Below, in pieces: positions 1 to 9,022 of a DNA stretch of 64,000 nt. The DNA comes from Arundinibacter roseus (lineage in GTDB: Bacteria > Bacteroidota > Bacteroidia > Cytophagales > Spirosomataceae): positions 496,001 through 560,000 of the forward strand of contig NZ_SMJU01000002.1 of the NCBI RefSeq assembly GCF_004348825.1, read 5' to 3'. Position numbers and translations under genes: made by a program. A model generated the notes under the pieces. It did not search any database. It saw nothing but the letters and a program-made list of their open reading frames with translations, and was not told the DNA's origin. How positions within the stretch are numbered: the stretch's first letter is position 1; every line of letters starts with the position of its first letter.

Positions 1-609
1 AATTGCGGTAGCCTTTGCGGCGTCGGGTGTAAATGTAAAATTGTGAAGCTTGTCGGCGCTGATAAACCAATCGGCTTTTTTGCCTTTCAGAAGATTTTTA
101 TATACCATCTCTACCAATACACTGTTTTTGGGGCCAATGAAATCAGCTGAGCGGGCTATCAACACGTCCAAATCGGAATGCGCCATTTCGTGTAGCAGCA
201 ATGTGGCAATTTCCTGCCGCACAGCTCCTTTTTTACTCACAGACCGCATCGGTGTTTCCTCAGTCATACGCCCCAGAAAATCAGGGTCGTACATATAAAT
301 ATTATCAAAGAAAACCAGGCGCGCGTTGTGTTTTTTGCAGGAAGTAATCACACTTTTGATGAATGGCGGCCAAAGCTGTTGCCAGGATTTGGCGCTATAC
401 TCAAAGCCAATAGTGACATACACAACGGCAGAACCGGAGACTGCCCGGTCTACCTGTTTGGGGTCCGAAAGTTTGGCAGGGAAAAGCTCGTCATCAGCGT
501 TTACTTTTTTTGGAGTTCGGCCAACTAATCGGATATGATTGGTGTACTTGGGCAGTTCTTTGGCGAGTTCGAAGCCAATCGAACCCCCAGCGCCTAATAT
601 CGTTTGCAT
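1..609 (-). CDS. NAD-dependent epimerase/dehydratase (3' end cut by window)
   Basis: This frame is open from the left edge and reads leftwards, so the C-terminus is missing; 203 codons are visible. It starts with MQTILGAGGSIG, the glycine-rich Rossmann loop of extended short-chain dehydrogenases, within the first residues as the family expects. Later segments (VGRTPK, FFDNIYMYDP, ARSADFIGP) fit NAD(P)-dependent nucleoside-diphosphate-sugar epimerases. An in-frame ATG at 639 would add ten residues (MATTTDNYST); the start at 609 puts the Rossmann strand at the N-terminus and is preferred. The classical YxxxK catalytic pair is not obvious in YMYDPDF, so the chemistry is uncertain. Substrate unknown. 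Confidence 0.85.
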   Translation of the reverse strand, partial: MQTILGAGGSIGFELAKELPKYTNHIRLVGRTPKKVNADDELFPAKLSDPKQVDRAVSGSAVVYVTIGFEYSAKSWQQLWPPFIKSVITSCKKHNARLVFFDNIYMYDPDFLGRMTEETPMRSVSKKGAVRQEIATLLLHEMAHSDLDVLIARSADFIGPKNSVLVEMVYKNLLKGKKADWFISADKLHNFTFTPDAAKATAI

Positions 610-706
610 CGTTGAGTAATTATCCGTAGTAGTGGCCATAAATGTACATATTTATGTTTAATTATAATAAAAATGTAATCATTTCAGGGAATTCGTGTAC
701 GAGAAG

Positions 707-1204
707 TTAGATCATTTTTTGTAAAATATAATCGTTCATGAAGAATCCCTCGCCAATTGGAATATCTTCTCTATCTACAACTGTAAATCCATTTTTCTTA
801 TAAAAATCAATTGCTTTATTTTGTCTATTTACGTTGAGAATCAAGGAATTGCAATTATTTTGTATTGAAATTTCAGTTATTGAAGCGATGAGCTTTTGAC
901 CGATGCCCTGTCCCTGAATATCTGGGAGAATGTAAATTTTGTGAATTTTTGTTTGAGGTAAATTCTTGTAAAATAATTCATAAGAGATAAAACCGAGGAG
1001 TTCTGAATCATTTTGTGCTACCAAAAATATATTGTTTTTTGTATCCACTTGTTCTTTAATTGAACCCAAAGAATACATCATTTCGAGCATAAAATACAGT
1101 TGTTTTTCGGACAAAATGGACCCAAAAGTAGCGGGCCATGTTCGGTAGGCTATGTCCCGAATGATCGGATAATCAGCAGGAGTAGCAGGGCGAATTGATA
1201 TCAT
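707..1204 (-). CDS. GNAT family N-acetyltransferase
   Basis: This 165-aa protein starts MISIRPATPADYPIIRDIA, the usual GNAT N-terminal strand and helix. It holds the acetyl-CoA-binding motif A as LPDIQGQGIGQKLI (QxxGxG), then a C-terminal NxxAIDFYKKNGF segment typical of GNAT motif B. It transfers an acetyl group from acetyl-CoA to an amine of unknown identity. Length is normal for the family and no signal peptide is visible, so it should be cytoplasmic. It is a single gene between the epimerase and the large fusion protein; nothing in the context reveals the acceptor. Confidence 0.92.
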   Translation of the reverse strand: MISIRPATPADYPIIRDIAYRTWPATFGSILSEKQLYFMLEMMYSLGSIKEQVDTKNNIFLVAQNDSELLGFISYELFYKNLPQTKIHKIYILPDIQGQGIGQKLIASITEISIQNNCNSLILNVNRQNKAIDFYKKNGFTVVDREDIPIGEGFFMNDYILQKMI

Positions 1205-1267
1205 AACAGTACTTGAAACCTCTTTTTGTTGATCATTAATTGGAACTGAAATCTACACAAATGAAAA

Positions 1268-1345
1268 TTGATTTTATAAAAAAAAGAACGTTCTGTTTTT
1301 ATAAAATCAAGGGAGTTTCCCGGAAAATATAAAAACAAAACGTTC
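1268..1345. repeat. Nested inverted repeats between GNAT gene and large fusion gene
   Basis: Two overlapping palindromes are visible. Positions 1268-1282 and 1296-1310 are perfect 15-bp inverted arms around an inner AGAACGTTCT palindrome. Positions 1286-1303 and 1328-1345 are 18-bp inverted arms with one mismatch (TATAAAAACARAACGTTC in opposite directions), enclosing a small GGGA/TCCC hairpin. The pairings are mutually exclusive because both use 1296-1303. The element lies just after the stop of the leftward gene ending at 1367, so it may act as a terminator, but the AT-rich arms and double architecture are unusual for one. Confidence 0.6.
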
Positions 1346-1366
1346 GGTAGCGTTGGATTTTTGATC

Positions 1367-4300
1367 CTATCTGATTGCCTCGGTTGTTCTTAAATAGGCG
1401 ACAAGGTTTAGAATTTCGGTATCGCTCAACGACTCAAATAATCCGGTTGGCATCATGGACGCCGGTGTTACTTCCCGCGATTGAATATCGGTTTTATTTA
1501 GGATCACTGCTTCTTGACCTACTACCCGCAACGTAAGCTGCCGATCGGTCTCTTTGGCTACATTCCCAACGTGCGTACGTCCATCGCGGGTGGTTACGAC
1601 CACCATTTTATAATCATCCTGAATTTCTCCACCAGGATCCAGGATATTGCTTAACAAATAGTCTACATTCGTTCGGTTGGAGCCCGTTATGTCGGGACCA
1701 AGTGTGCCTCCTTCTCCATACATTTTGTGACAGGGTCCGCAGGTATTCTGAAAAATCTGTTTTCCCTGTCTTGGATTGGCGGTCGAAAGGTTTTTTTCGG
1801 TTAGGAGTTTTTTGTATGAAATGTAGGCTGTTTGGTTAAATGCAACGTGGTCAATTGGGCCCCAAACCTCCACAAAGCCACTGCCAACTACCCGGCGCAG
1901 CTGATTTGCGACGTAGGGCGGTACATCTTTTTTTGCAATCGTTTTTCCGGCAAGTGCTTTTGTCAGTAACCATCCGTAGGCAGGTCGTGACGCCAACGTT
2001 TGAATCGCTTCGCGTTTTTCAGCAGCGTTCAGCGTGGGGTATTTATCCAAAAGCAATTTTCCAAAAGCCTCCCGATCATAACTAGCCATCGCCCGAATCG
2101 CTTCGATTCTGAGGGTTGACTCCTGAAAAAGAGAAGGTAACTCAGCGGCCAATTCGGGGCGTTGTCGGGCGCTCAGGTTTTGGAGTGCTTTGAGTCGTTG
2201 ATCTGTCGGAGCAGTTTTGTTTTTGAGGGTAATTATCTGTTTACGAGCCGCTTCGGAATCACCAAAATGCGCCGACAATTCTCGGGCAATCTCCGCTGAC
2301 TTGTTGTTTTGTTTGGCAAGATTTGCCTGGACCGGTTTCCAGTTAATGGGTGGAGAAACATCATAACGCCCTTCCAGCGCATCGCGCATGCCTTCCAGCA
2401 GGTGCAGCTGATTGGGCTGATTTTTGCTAATGGCAGCTACCACAAGTTCGGTTTTCTCAGCATCGACAAGCCGTCGGGCAATAAACTGACTGAGCATCGG
2501 AATCTTACTTTGGGAGGCCAAAGTCAAGGCTCGGGCCGGATTTTTGATTAGTAATGGTTCTATTCCAAACCAAATCATTTTTGGTAAATTATGATCTTGG
2601 GCATCTTCGGCATGCGTTACCAATCCTTCGGCAATGGACCACCTCGATTTTTCATCAACCCGGGTAAGTGCCGAAGCTAAGTACAGGCGAACAACAGGCG
2701 AAGCATCCTGCCGGGCCAAAGTAGAAAACTGCGAAAATGCCTCAGGATTTGCAGCCCGGTCTTCACACAAGAATTGAATTGCCCAGCTACGTACATAGGG
2801 ATCCCGGTCAGCAAGTGCTTTCTGTAAATCGTTTGCTGTGAGGCCTTTGGTTATATGCAATGCCCAAAATGCCCGAAGTCGCCAGTCGGGATTGGTCTCT
2901 TTCGCAAAAAGAGTATGTAGGGCCTGATGAGTTGTTGCTTGTAGAGTATTTTTTGCTGCCCGGGCCTGCAAAAGTAAACGTGCCCGGCGCGCATGCCATT
3001 CGCTTGGGCTTGTTTGAAGGGCTACTAATTCCTGATCCGAAAATGCAGAAAGATTGGCATAGCGATTGGGCCAGGATTTGGCAGCAGAATTTTTTGGCAT
3101 GATTCTGAAAATACGGCCCGTTTCCCGATTCACTACCTCCGAACCACAAATGTCGGCATCGTGCCAATCGAGCACATACAGGCCGCCTTCCGGGCCAACT
3201 TCCATACTGAAACCAACCCATTGTGCATTGTTGGCCATCATAAAATCTTCACCATGATGGGATGTAAAACCAGAACCTTTGGGCACGAGTACATCTGAAA
3301 GCACGGCGTGCTCGTGAATATTGGCCATGAAAATTTTACCTTTTTCAGACCCAGGAAATGCATCAGACTGATAGATACGTGCGCCACCATGTGCCGAACG
3401 GTGGCTGTGATCGGCAATAGTTTTTATATCATTATATACATACGGATTGAAATGTTGTCCACCCTGCCGATGGTAAATTCCGCCCGGAATCACATGCCAC
3501 AGGTGAGGAATGACGCAGGCCGTGATGAAAAGCTGCCCTTTGGCATCGTGGTCAATGCCCCAGGGGTTGCTGAATCCATGCGCCACTACTTCAAAAATTT
3601 CTTTCGTGGGATGATACCGCCAAACACCACCGTTAATTTCGGTTCCTTCACCTTCCAGAATATCTTCGGGAAATGGGTCTTTGTGCGAGTATAACCTGCC
3701 TTTGCCGTTTGGTTTTCTGACTTTCGATGGCGTAGCAAATCCCTGCAAGCCATACAGCCAGCCATCGGGTCCCCAATGCAGGCTGTTGAGGGTTTCGTGC
3801 CGGTCGCGTATGCCCCAACCCGTAAGCTTTACCTCAATTGCGTCCAAATCAGCTTTGTCATCGTGATTGCGATCAGGAATAAAAAGTAAATTGGGGGGAG
3901 CGCCTACATAAACTCCATCAAAACCAACGGCCAAAGCAGCCGGAAAAGCAATGCCTTCCATAAATACTTTGCGTGAATCGGCCACGCCATCCTGATCTGT
4001 ATCTTCCAGTATGACAATGCGGCTATCTCCTGAATTAGAAAACCCCTTCCCCCGATCTTCATAATCGCGGTTTTCAGCTACCCAAAGCCGGCCACGGTCG
4101 TCCCAGCAAAATGCCATAGGTTGCGTAATCATGGGTTCACCAGCCCAGGCATTTACCTGAAAACCCTCTTTTATGGTCATAGCGGCTACGGCTTCTTCGG
4201 GATTCAGGAATCGGGCGTCGCGGCCTTCTTTTCGAGCTAAGTCCCACAGGACAGCCGTAGAATAGGTAGAATTATTGCCTGTATAATTCCCCCAGGTTTT

Positions 4301-5200
4301 AGTCATTTCTACATCATTCAATTCGCCGGTATATACCACCAACTGATGCCGAACCAAATCCATACTGCCTTTGGGGATACTCAAATCTGTCAGGCGTTGC
4401 CGCACGGGACCCAGGCCAAGTTGCCCATCTACCCGCCAATGTTGCGGATAGCCTTTGTTGGTTGGGTGGTCAAAAATGGCGATATGCACCAAATCGTCGC
4501 GGCCTTCTACCTGCATTCCCACATCGGCCCACATGGCGCGCTGACCTTCGGCTTTTTCGTTACGCTGCCGGGCGGCATTCATGACTTCACCTTTGATTCC
4601 GGGTTTCCAGGGCATGCGTAAAAACAACCCGCCATAGTCATATTTTCCAATTGTTACATCTACGCGGGCTTCTCCGTTCCATTCCAGATCCAAAAAATAC
4701 TTTCCGTCTTTTTCCAGCATCGACCAGGTTTGGGTTTCGGTTAGAACAGCTTTTCCTTCGGCATCCAGCAAATCATACACCGTTTGCCATTTTACCTCGG
4801 TTCCTTTTTCCTCCAAAACCGTAAGCGACACCCGCCGCCAGTAATCACCCTGTGGATTATGAAAATAGTCACGGCCATTTACACGCGTATAGCCCCAATA
4901 AAGGCCCGTCTGATGCTTATGGTGGCCGGGGCTGTACTCGGTTAAAATGCCTTTGCCATCGGGTGCAACAATCGGGTGTAGGTACGGGCGAAAGTCGGCT
5001 TTGGCAATTTGAGTTAACATGGGAGTTTTTTCTCCGGCGCGGAAAATTTCCAGTTTTCCTGTTGCGGTATCGGCCTGTATGTGCAGAACCGTTTCTTTGA
5101 AAATGGAGGTATTTTTATTCGAATTCGTTAAGAATAGAGGCGAAAAACTCAGTTGAAAAAAAAGAAGCGTTAGGATGCTGGTAGTAAATCGTAGGTACAT
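1367..5200 (-). CDS. Secreted PmoA-like / membrane-bound dehydrogenase / HEAT / cytochrome c fusion
   Basis: From the ATG at 5200 (MYLRFTTSILTLLFF, a signal peptide) the product is 1277 aa; an upstream in-frame start at 5236 only adds residues before the signal. Rough domain order: a PmoA-like (DUF6807) domain at 40-330; a PVC-type membrane-bound dehydrogenase beta-propeller at 350-700, with calcium-loop-like DTDQDGVADS and DRNHDDKAD; a HEAT-like helical region at 740-1080; and a C-terminal cytochrome c domain with one haem site CGPCH (first Cys near residue 1154) and a likely axial Met in ASMMPTG. Such proteins are periplasmic or surface-exposed and are thought to act in oxidation of carbohydrates; the substrate is unknown. 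The gene stands alone. Homologues often lack the PmoA-like part, so this is a fusion. Confidence 0.88.
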   Translation of the reverse strand: MYLRFTTSILTLLFFQLSFSPLFLTNSNKNTSIFKETVLHIQADTATGKLEIFRAGEKTPMLTQIAKADFRPYLHPIVAPDGKGILTEYSPGHHKHQTGLYWGYTRVNGRDYFHNPQGDYWRRVSLTVLEEKGTEVKWQTVYDLLDAEGKAVLTETQTWSMLEKDGKYFLDLEWNGEARVDVTIGKYDYGGLFLRMPWKPGIKGEVMNAARQRNEKAEGQRAMWADVGMQVEGRDDLVHIAIFDHPTNKGYPQHWRVDGQLGLGPVRQRLTDLSIPKGSMDLVRHQLVVYTGELNDVEMTKTWGNYTGNNSTYSTAVLWDLARKEGRDARFLNPEEAVAAMTIKEGFQVNAWAGEPMITQPMAFCWDDRGRLWVAENRDYEDRGKGFSNSGDSRIVILEDTDQDGVADSRKVFMEGIAFPAALAVGFDGVYVGAPPNLLFIPDRNHDDKADLDAIEVKLTGWGIRDRHETLNSLHWGPDGWLYGLQGFATPSKVRKPNGKGRLYSHKDPFPEDILEGEGTEINGGVWRYHPTKEIFEVVAHGFSNPWGIDHDAKGQLFITACVIPHLWHVIPGGIYHRQGGQHFNPYVYNDIKTIADHSHRSAHGGARIYQSDAFPGSEKGKIFMANIHEHAVLSDVLVPKGSGFTSHHGEDFMMANNAQWVGFSMEVGPEGGLYVLDWHDADICGSEVVNRETGRIFRIMPKNSAAKSWPNRYANLSAFSDQELVALQTSPSEWHARRARLLLQARAAKNTLQATTHQALHTLFAKETNPDWRLRAFWALHITKGLTANDLQKALADRDPYVRSWAIQFLCEDRAANPEAFSQFSTLARQDASPVVRLYLASALTRVDEKSRWSIAEGLVTHAEDAQDHNLPKMIWFGIEPLLIKNPARALTLASQSKIPMLSQFIARRLVDAEKTELVVAAISKNQPNQLHLLEGMRDALEGRYDVSPPINWKPVQANLAKQNNKSAEIARELSAHFGDSEAARKQIITLKNKTAPTDQRLKALQNLSARQRPELAAELPSLFQESTLRIEAIRAMASYDREAFGKLLLDKYPTLNAAEKREAIQTLASRPAYGWLLTKALAGKTIAKKDVPPYVANQLRRVVGSGFVEVWGPIDHVAFNQTAYISYKKLLTEKNLSTANPRQGKQIFQNTCGPCHKMYGEGGTLGPDITGSNRTNVDYLLSNILDPGGEIQDDYKMVVVTTRDGRTHVGNVAKETDRQLTLRVVGQEAVILNKTDIQSREVTPASMMPTGLFESLSDTEILNLVAYLRTTEAIR

Positions 5201-5311
5201 AATTGAGTGCGTTTGTAAGCTAAACCTTATAATCAAAAAAGTGCTGGGTTTTATGTATTTACCTATGGCTTAATGCGCTACAAATGGTTTTACTTTTTTA
5301 TTTAAAAATAG

Positions 5312-5342
5312 AATAAAAAAAGCTTCCGAACAGTCGGAAGCT
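5312..5342 (-). terminator. Rho-independent terminator after the Pro/Glu-rich gene
   Basis: A perfect 9-bp stem AGCTTCCGA / TCGGAAGCT with a 4-nt loop lies at 5321-5342. On the minus strand it is followed by a run of seven T's. It lies 18 bp past the stop of the small leftward gene. Confidence 0.88.
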
Positions 5343-5360
5343 CAAAGGTATGTGTGTAAG

Positions 5361-5612
5361 TTAAAGTAGGGGCTCGTCCAGATACTGCCCCGGTAGGGGA
5401 TCAGGATCAAGTTCGGGAATGCCCGGATCTACCGGCTCGTACTCAGGCACCGGATCAAATGGTGGAGTTTCAGGCTCGGGTGGTATAATTGGCGGGTTTT
5501 CCTCCGGTGCGATGGGTTCCGGTATTTCAGGTTGATTAGGCAAAATCGGATTTTCGACTGGATTTTGCGGTGACCCGATTTCGTCGGGTCCGATATTGGT
5601 TTGAGTACTCAT
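5361..5612 (-). CDS. Small Pro/Glu-rich, strongly acidic protein of unknown function
   Basis: The 83-aa product has about 25 prolines, 12 Glu and 6 Asp, and no Lys or Arg at all. It is built of loosely repeated PEPE/DPxP units with no hydrophobic segment, so it should be an extended, disordered, highly negative chain. No family is recognised. It is supported as a real gene by its ATG start, the coding-like amino-acid bias, and its own terminator at 5312-5342. Low-complexity sequence can arise without selection, so confidence is moderate. It could be an extended linker-like or cation-binding peptide; this is speculation. Confidence 0.6.
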   Translation of the reverse strand: MSTQTNIGPDEIGSPQNPVENPILPNQPEIPEPIAPEENPPIIPPEPETPPFDPVPEYEPVDPGIPELDPDPLPGQYLDEPLL

Positions 5613-5736
5613 ATGGATTGCGGTTTAGTACATAAAAATATCATGAGAATGACTGATAACAGCACTAAAAGAAACGTGCCTTTTATTCCTGAAAAAAAAT
5701 GAAACCCAAACAGGATATTTTTTGATCGTTCTCTGA

Positions 5737-6456
5737 TTAACTAGATATTTGGAATTTCCAACGTTCTCCACTTTCCCAGGCTGTGGCAGAATTTCCGTAG
5801 GCAGAATAGCCTTTGGCACTTTTCAATAGAAGAGCCAAATGCATCAGATTGTAGGTCATGAATGTAGTGTTTCGATTTGTAAAGTCATTTCCTGCAGCCT
5901 TCGCTTCTTCATCAAGATAACTTGGGCCGGGACCAACTTCACCGACCCAGCCACAGTCTGCCTGCGGTGGAATGGAGTATCCCAGATGCTGCAATGCATA
6001 TAAAATTCCCATGGAACAGTGTTTGATACCATCTTCGTTTCCTGTTACGACGCATCCGCCTACTTTGCCATAATAAATATATTGTCCTTTTTTGTTGGTC
6101 ATAGCGCTCATGGCGTACATTCGTTCGAGCAGGCGCGAGGCTACCGACGACTTTTCACCCAGCCAAATGGGCGTTCCAATAATGAGAATATCTGCTTTCA
6201 TCACCGTATCAAACAGATCGGGCCATGAATCTGTCTGTATCCCGCCGGGCTCCTGCGTCATATCAGGCTGAATACCTGGTGGAAGGTCCATATCTACCAC
6301 CCGAATGAGCTGGGTTTTGACACCTTCTCTTTCCATTAGTGCACGGGACACCTCCATTAAACCTTCGGTATGGCTTTTTGTGGGAGATTTTTTAAGTGAA
6401 CAATTTAAATACAGTGCGCGCAGATTGCTAAAATTGGAGGTTGGTTTTTCGGTCAT
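5737..6456 (-). CDS. Flavodoxin-fold NADPH-dependent FMN reductase family protein
   Basis: This 239-aa cytoplasmic protein has LRALYLNCSLKKSPTKSHT near the N-terminus, the phosphate-binding loop of flavodoxin-like NAD(P)H:FMN reductases. ADILIIGTPIWLGEKSS is the second flavin-contact segment, and GKVGGCVVTGNEDG the third. It would bind FMN and pass electrons from NAD(P)H to flavin or a quinone-like acceptor. The C-terminal 50 residues extend beyond the core fold. It is monocistronic, with 137 bp separating it from the DUF5916 gene behind it. The physiological acceptor cannot be read from the sequence. Confidence 0.88.
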   Translation of the reverse strand: MTEKPTSNFSNLRALYLNCSLKKSPTKSHTEGLMEVSRALMEREGVKTQLIRVVDMDLPPGIQPDMTQEPGGIQTDSWPDLFDTVMKADILIIGTPIWLGEKSSVASRLLERMYAMSAMTNKKGQYIYYGKVGGCVVTGNEDGIKHCSMGILYALQHLGYSIPPQADCGWVGEVGPGPSYLDEEAKAAGNDFTNRNTTFMTYNLMHLALLLKSAKGYSAYGNSATAWESGERWKFQISS

Positions 6457-6593
6457 TGGTTTGTTTTTGGGATGAAGAACATTTATTTACCCAAAAAACT
6501 TTATGCCAAAACCAAATAAAACTACCTCGGAACAAGTTACTTATCAAGGCGAAATGTATAACAGTATTACAATTTAGAATTCTCATTCATAAA

Positions 6594-8828
6594 CTACAAA
6601 TTGAACCAATAGGTCAATTTGGCTACCAATACTCGATTTTTTACCATAAAATTATCCGAAAAATAATTATCAGAATACACCAGAAAAAAGTCTGAAACAG
6701 GCCGGAAGCGCCACTGCAACCGACTGTTAATGTTGACATTATTTGTAAGATTATTGTATTGAAAAAAGGTAGTCCAGAATAGACTTTTGGAAAAAGTAAC
6801 ATCTGCACGAGGGCCGATCAGAAACAAGTTGCCTTGTCCTTCGGAGGATGTGACGCGACTCAGGCCGTAATTCAGCGTGAGTGTGCCGTAGGGCTGAAAA
6901 CGATAAATCAATGCGCCGGTCAAACTGGCTATGCTACCATTAAAATTTTGACCAACTACCCCCTGCATTTCCAAAGAGATTTTCTTGCGACGATCTGAAA
7001 TAAAATCAAAACGAGCCTGCGTGTAGCGGTAGTCGGTACCTTGTCGAAGCGGACGATTGCCACTCCGGGTAGGGTCAAAATCTGCCAGCAGAATGGTGTA
7101 GGTATGAGCCACCTGCCAGACGAGTGTAGCGCTGCTCTGAAACGTAACGTCACCAATGAGCCCAAAGGCCTGATCTGTCAAACCAGAGTTGAACTTGCGG
7201 TATTCTTCGTAGCTCGTGCCTAAGCTAAATCGGTTGACGATTCGGTTGCCGGGATAAAAATTTAGCTGAAAGCGGGGATTGACCCTGAATACATTTCGAC
7301 GGGGCACCACGCCAACTTCGGCTTCAAAGTTTTCACCGATGTAGTAATGGTTCCACACAAATTGGTAGCGGTACATATTGCGCGTAAGCGAAGCGCCCGT
7401 ACTTAGCTTGCCCGAGCCGACAGCCGGACTAAATGCCTGATGGTAATAAAGCTTTCCGAGCCATCGGTTATCTGGTGAAGCCATATTATATTCCAAACCT
7501 GCCACGCGGTTATATCGATTTTGGGAAACAGTTGGGTTAAAAACCTCTTTGTTTATAAAAAGCGCCGTGATATTGGACCGGCTAAAAACCTTTTGCTGCA
7601 CTACTGCTACCGTGGTATTGGCATCCGAAATCCCGCGCTCGGCATCGCGGGCGGTTTGTACATTGAGCAACCCGATACGCAGATTGTTACTTACTTTGCC
7701 ATTAAGTCGGAGTCCCGACAAAATCCGGATGGGTGTGTAGGTGCCGGTGGTGGTGTCAAGTTCGAGACCAACCCGGCGGGAGTAGAAGGGTGTAAAATTC
7801 TGATTTCCAAGGCCTGATAAGTACGTCTCCTGACTGCCAAAGGTTCCGAAAAGGTCGGAGTTTTCCAGAAAAAATTGTCGTTGTTCGGGAAAGGAAAGTG
7901 AAATATCAAACCGGGTCAGATTTTGAATTTGTCGGTCGGCTTCAACGGTCGAAAAGTCAGGATTAATGGTAGCATCCAGAATTAGGCCAGGCGTAATGCC
8001 CACTTTTAAATCTGCCCCAATCGAATTCTGTGGAGATCGACCTTTGGGTTCTTTCAAAAAATCAGTGGCCTGACCGGCCCGGACATAAGGTATTACCGCA
8101 AGGTTCATTCCCGGTTTTTTCAGGGGCTTCTCAAACTCCATCGGACCGGTAAAGGCCAGATTAAAAAATAGTTGATTTTGCGGAATCCGCACCCAGCTCG
8201 ACTGTTCGTTGGTCTGTGAATCAAATCGGTAGCACATAAAATTCCAGGCGGCACTACCTTCCATGTACCGCACCGTCCGAAACGGAATCTTCACCTCGGT
8301 AGTCCAGTAGGTATCATATATTTTTGAATCGCCTTCCCACTTATTATCCCAGAAAGTATTGAAAAACTGCGTGTCTGAGCCACCATTGGAAATAAGCGCT
8401 TCCCGCATGACGCCAAAGGGATTCATACCAAATAGAAAAGCATTGGTTTTGTCCTGAAAAGTGTCAAAAATAAAACTAATGTTATCGTTTCCTGTGGCAC
8501 GGTAGTCACGCCGGAAGGAGGGAACAATAAATTTATTTCCGGTTGTATAGCACTTGGCAGCTACATACAGGAAATTCTCATCGTAGGTCATGTATAGCTC
8601 CGTCCGGTTTTGTGCACGAATAGAGTCAAGCGGGAAATACTGCCAAAATTGATCCGTTACCTGGTAATTTGCCCATTCATTCTCATCCATTTTTCCATCA
8701 ATTATAAGTGGGGAGCTCGTAGCCTTTAACCTAAGAGAAGGCGTAGGGTAGGGGTCTTGGGCGACTGCCGATTTGGGGAGCAACCAACTAATAAAAAGTA
8801 CTGAAAGTGCGCATAGAGAATTTTTCAT
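6594..8828 (-). CDS. DUF5916 outer-membrane barrel with N-terminal CBM9-like domain
   Basis: The 744-aa product has a signal peptide (LFISWLLPKSAVAQ). Residues about 30-220 form a carbohydrate-binding-family-9-like domain: DGKMDENEWA, then YDENFLYVAAKCY and DNISFIFDTFQD. The remainder is a DUF5916 region rich in alternating hydrophobic strands that ends in LTYWFNL, a typical outer-membrane beta-barrel C-terminus with terminal aromatic/hydrophobic residues. It likely sits in the outer membrane; DUF5916 members are linked to carbohydrate or polymer handling but have no settled function. A candidate -7 element lies at 8906-8913. It is divergently arranged with a lipoprotein whose own domain resembles the same CBM9-like fold. 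Confidence 0.9.
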   Translation of the reverse strand: MKNSLCALSVLFISWLLPKSAVAQDPYPTPSLRLKATSSPLIIDGKMDENEWANYQVTDQFWQYFPLDSIRAQNRTELYMTYDENFLYVAAKCYTTGNKFIVPSFRRDYRATGNDNISFIFDTFQDKTNAFLFGMNPFGVMREALISNGGSDTQFFNTFWDNKWEGDSKIYDTYWTTEVKIPFRTVRYMEGSAAWNFMCYRFDSQTNEQSSWVRIPQNQLFFNLAFTGPMEFEKPLKKPGMNLAVIPYVRAGQATDFLKEPKGRSPQNSIGADLKVGITPGLILDATINPDFSTVEADRQIQNLTRFDISLSFPEQRQFFLENSDLFGTFGSQETYLSGLGNQNFTPFYSRRVGLELDTTTGTYTPIRILSGLRLNGKVSNNLRIGLLNVQTARDAERGISDANTTVAVVQQKVFSRSNITALFINKEVFNPTVSQNRYNRVAGLEYNMASPDNRWLGKLYYHQAFSPAVGSGKLSTGASLTRNMYRYQFVWNHYYIGENFEAEVGVVPRRNVFRVNPRFQLNFYPGNRIVNRFSLGTSYEEYRKFNSGLTDQAFGLIGDVTFQSSATLVWQVAHTYTILLADFDPTRSGNRPLRQGTDYRYTQARFDFISDRRKKISLEMQGVVGQNFNGSIASLTGALIYRFQPYGTLTLNYGLSRVTSSEGQGNLFLIGPRADVTFSKSLFWTTFFQYNNLTNNVNINSRLQWRFRPVSDFFLVYSDNYFSDNFMVKNRVLVAKLTYWFNL

Positions 8829-8905
8829 TCAGGCTCGATTAGGTAAGAATATAAGTAGGAGAAAGCTCGCAATTTTTTGTCAGGAGGGTAATCTGAGAAT
8901 CGTTG

Positions 8906-8913
8906 CAAAGGTA
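8906..8913 (-). promoter_or_regulatory. Candidate Bacteroidota -7 element for the DUF5916 gene
   Basis: The minus strand reads TACCTTTG, which matches the TAnnTTTG consensus recognised by the Bacteroidota housekeeping sigma factor. It would give a leader of about 70 nt. No clear -33 TTG is seen at the right distance. Confidence 0.4.
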
Positions 8914-9022
8914 AAATAGAAAAGCAGGCAGGGATAGGAAAAAAGATAGAATTGCAACAATTTCTTCCAAAAAACAGTACGCAAATGTGCAAGTCATCGT
9001 TTTGAAAATAAAGATTTAGCCC

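Noticed and set aside
2808-3221. 137-codon frame on the same strand as the large fusion gene, shifted frame
   Set aside because: Overlaps the propeller-to-HEAT region, which is continuous in the main frame; no frameshift is needed.
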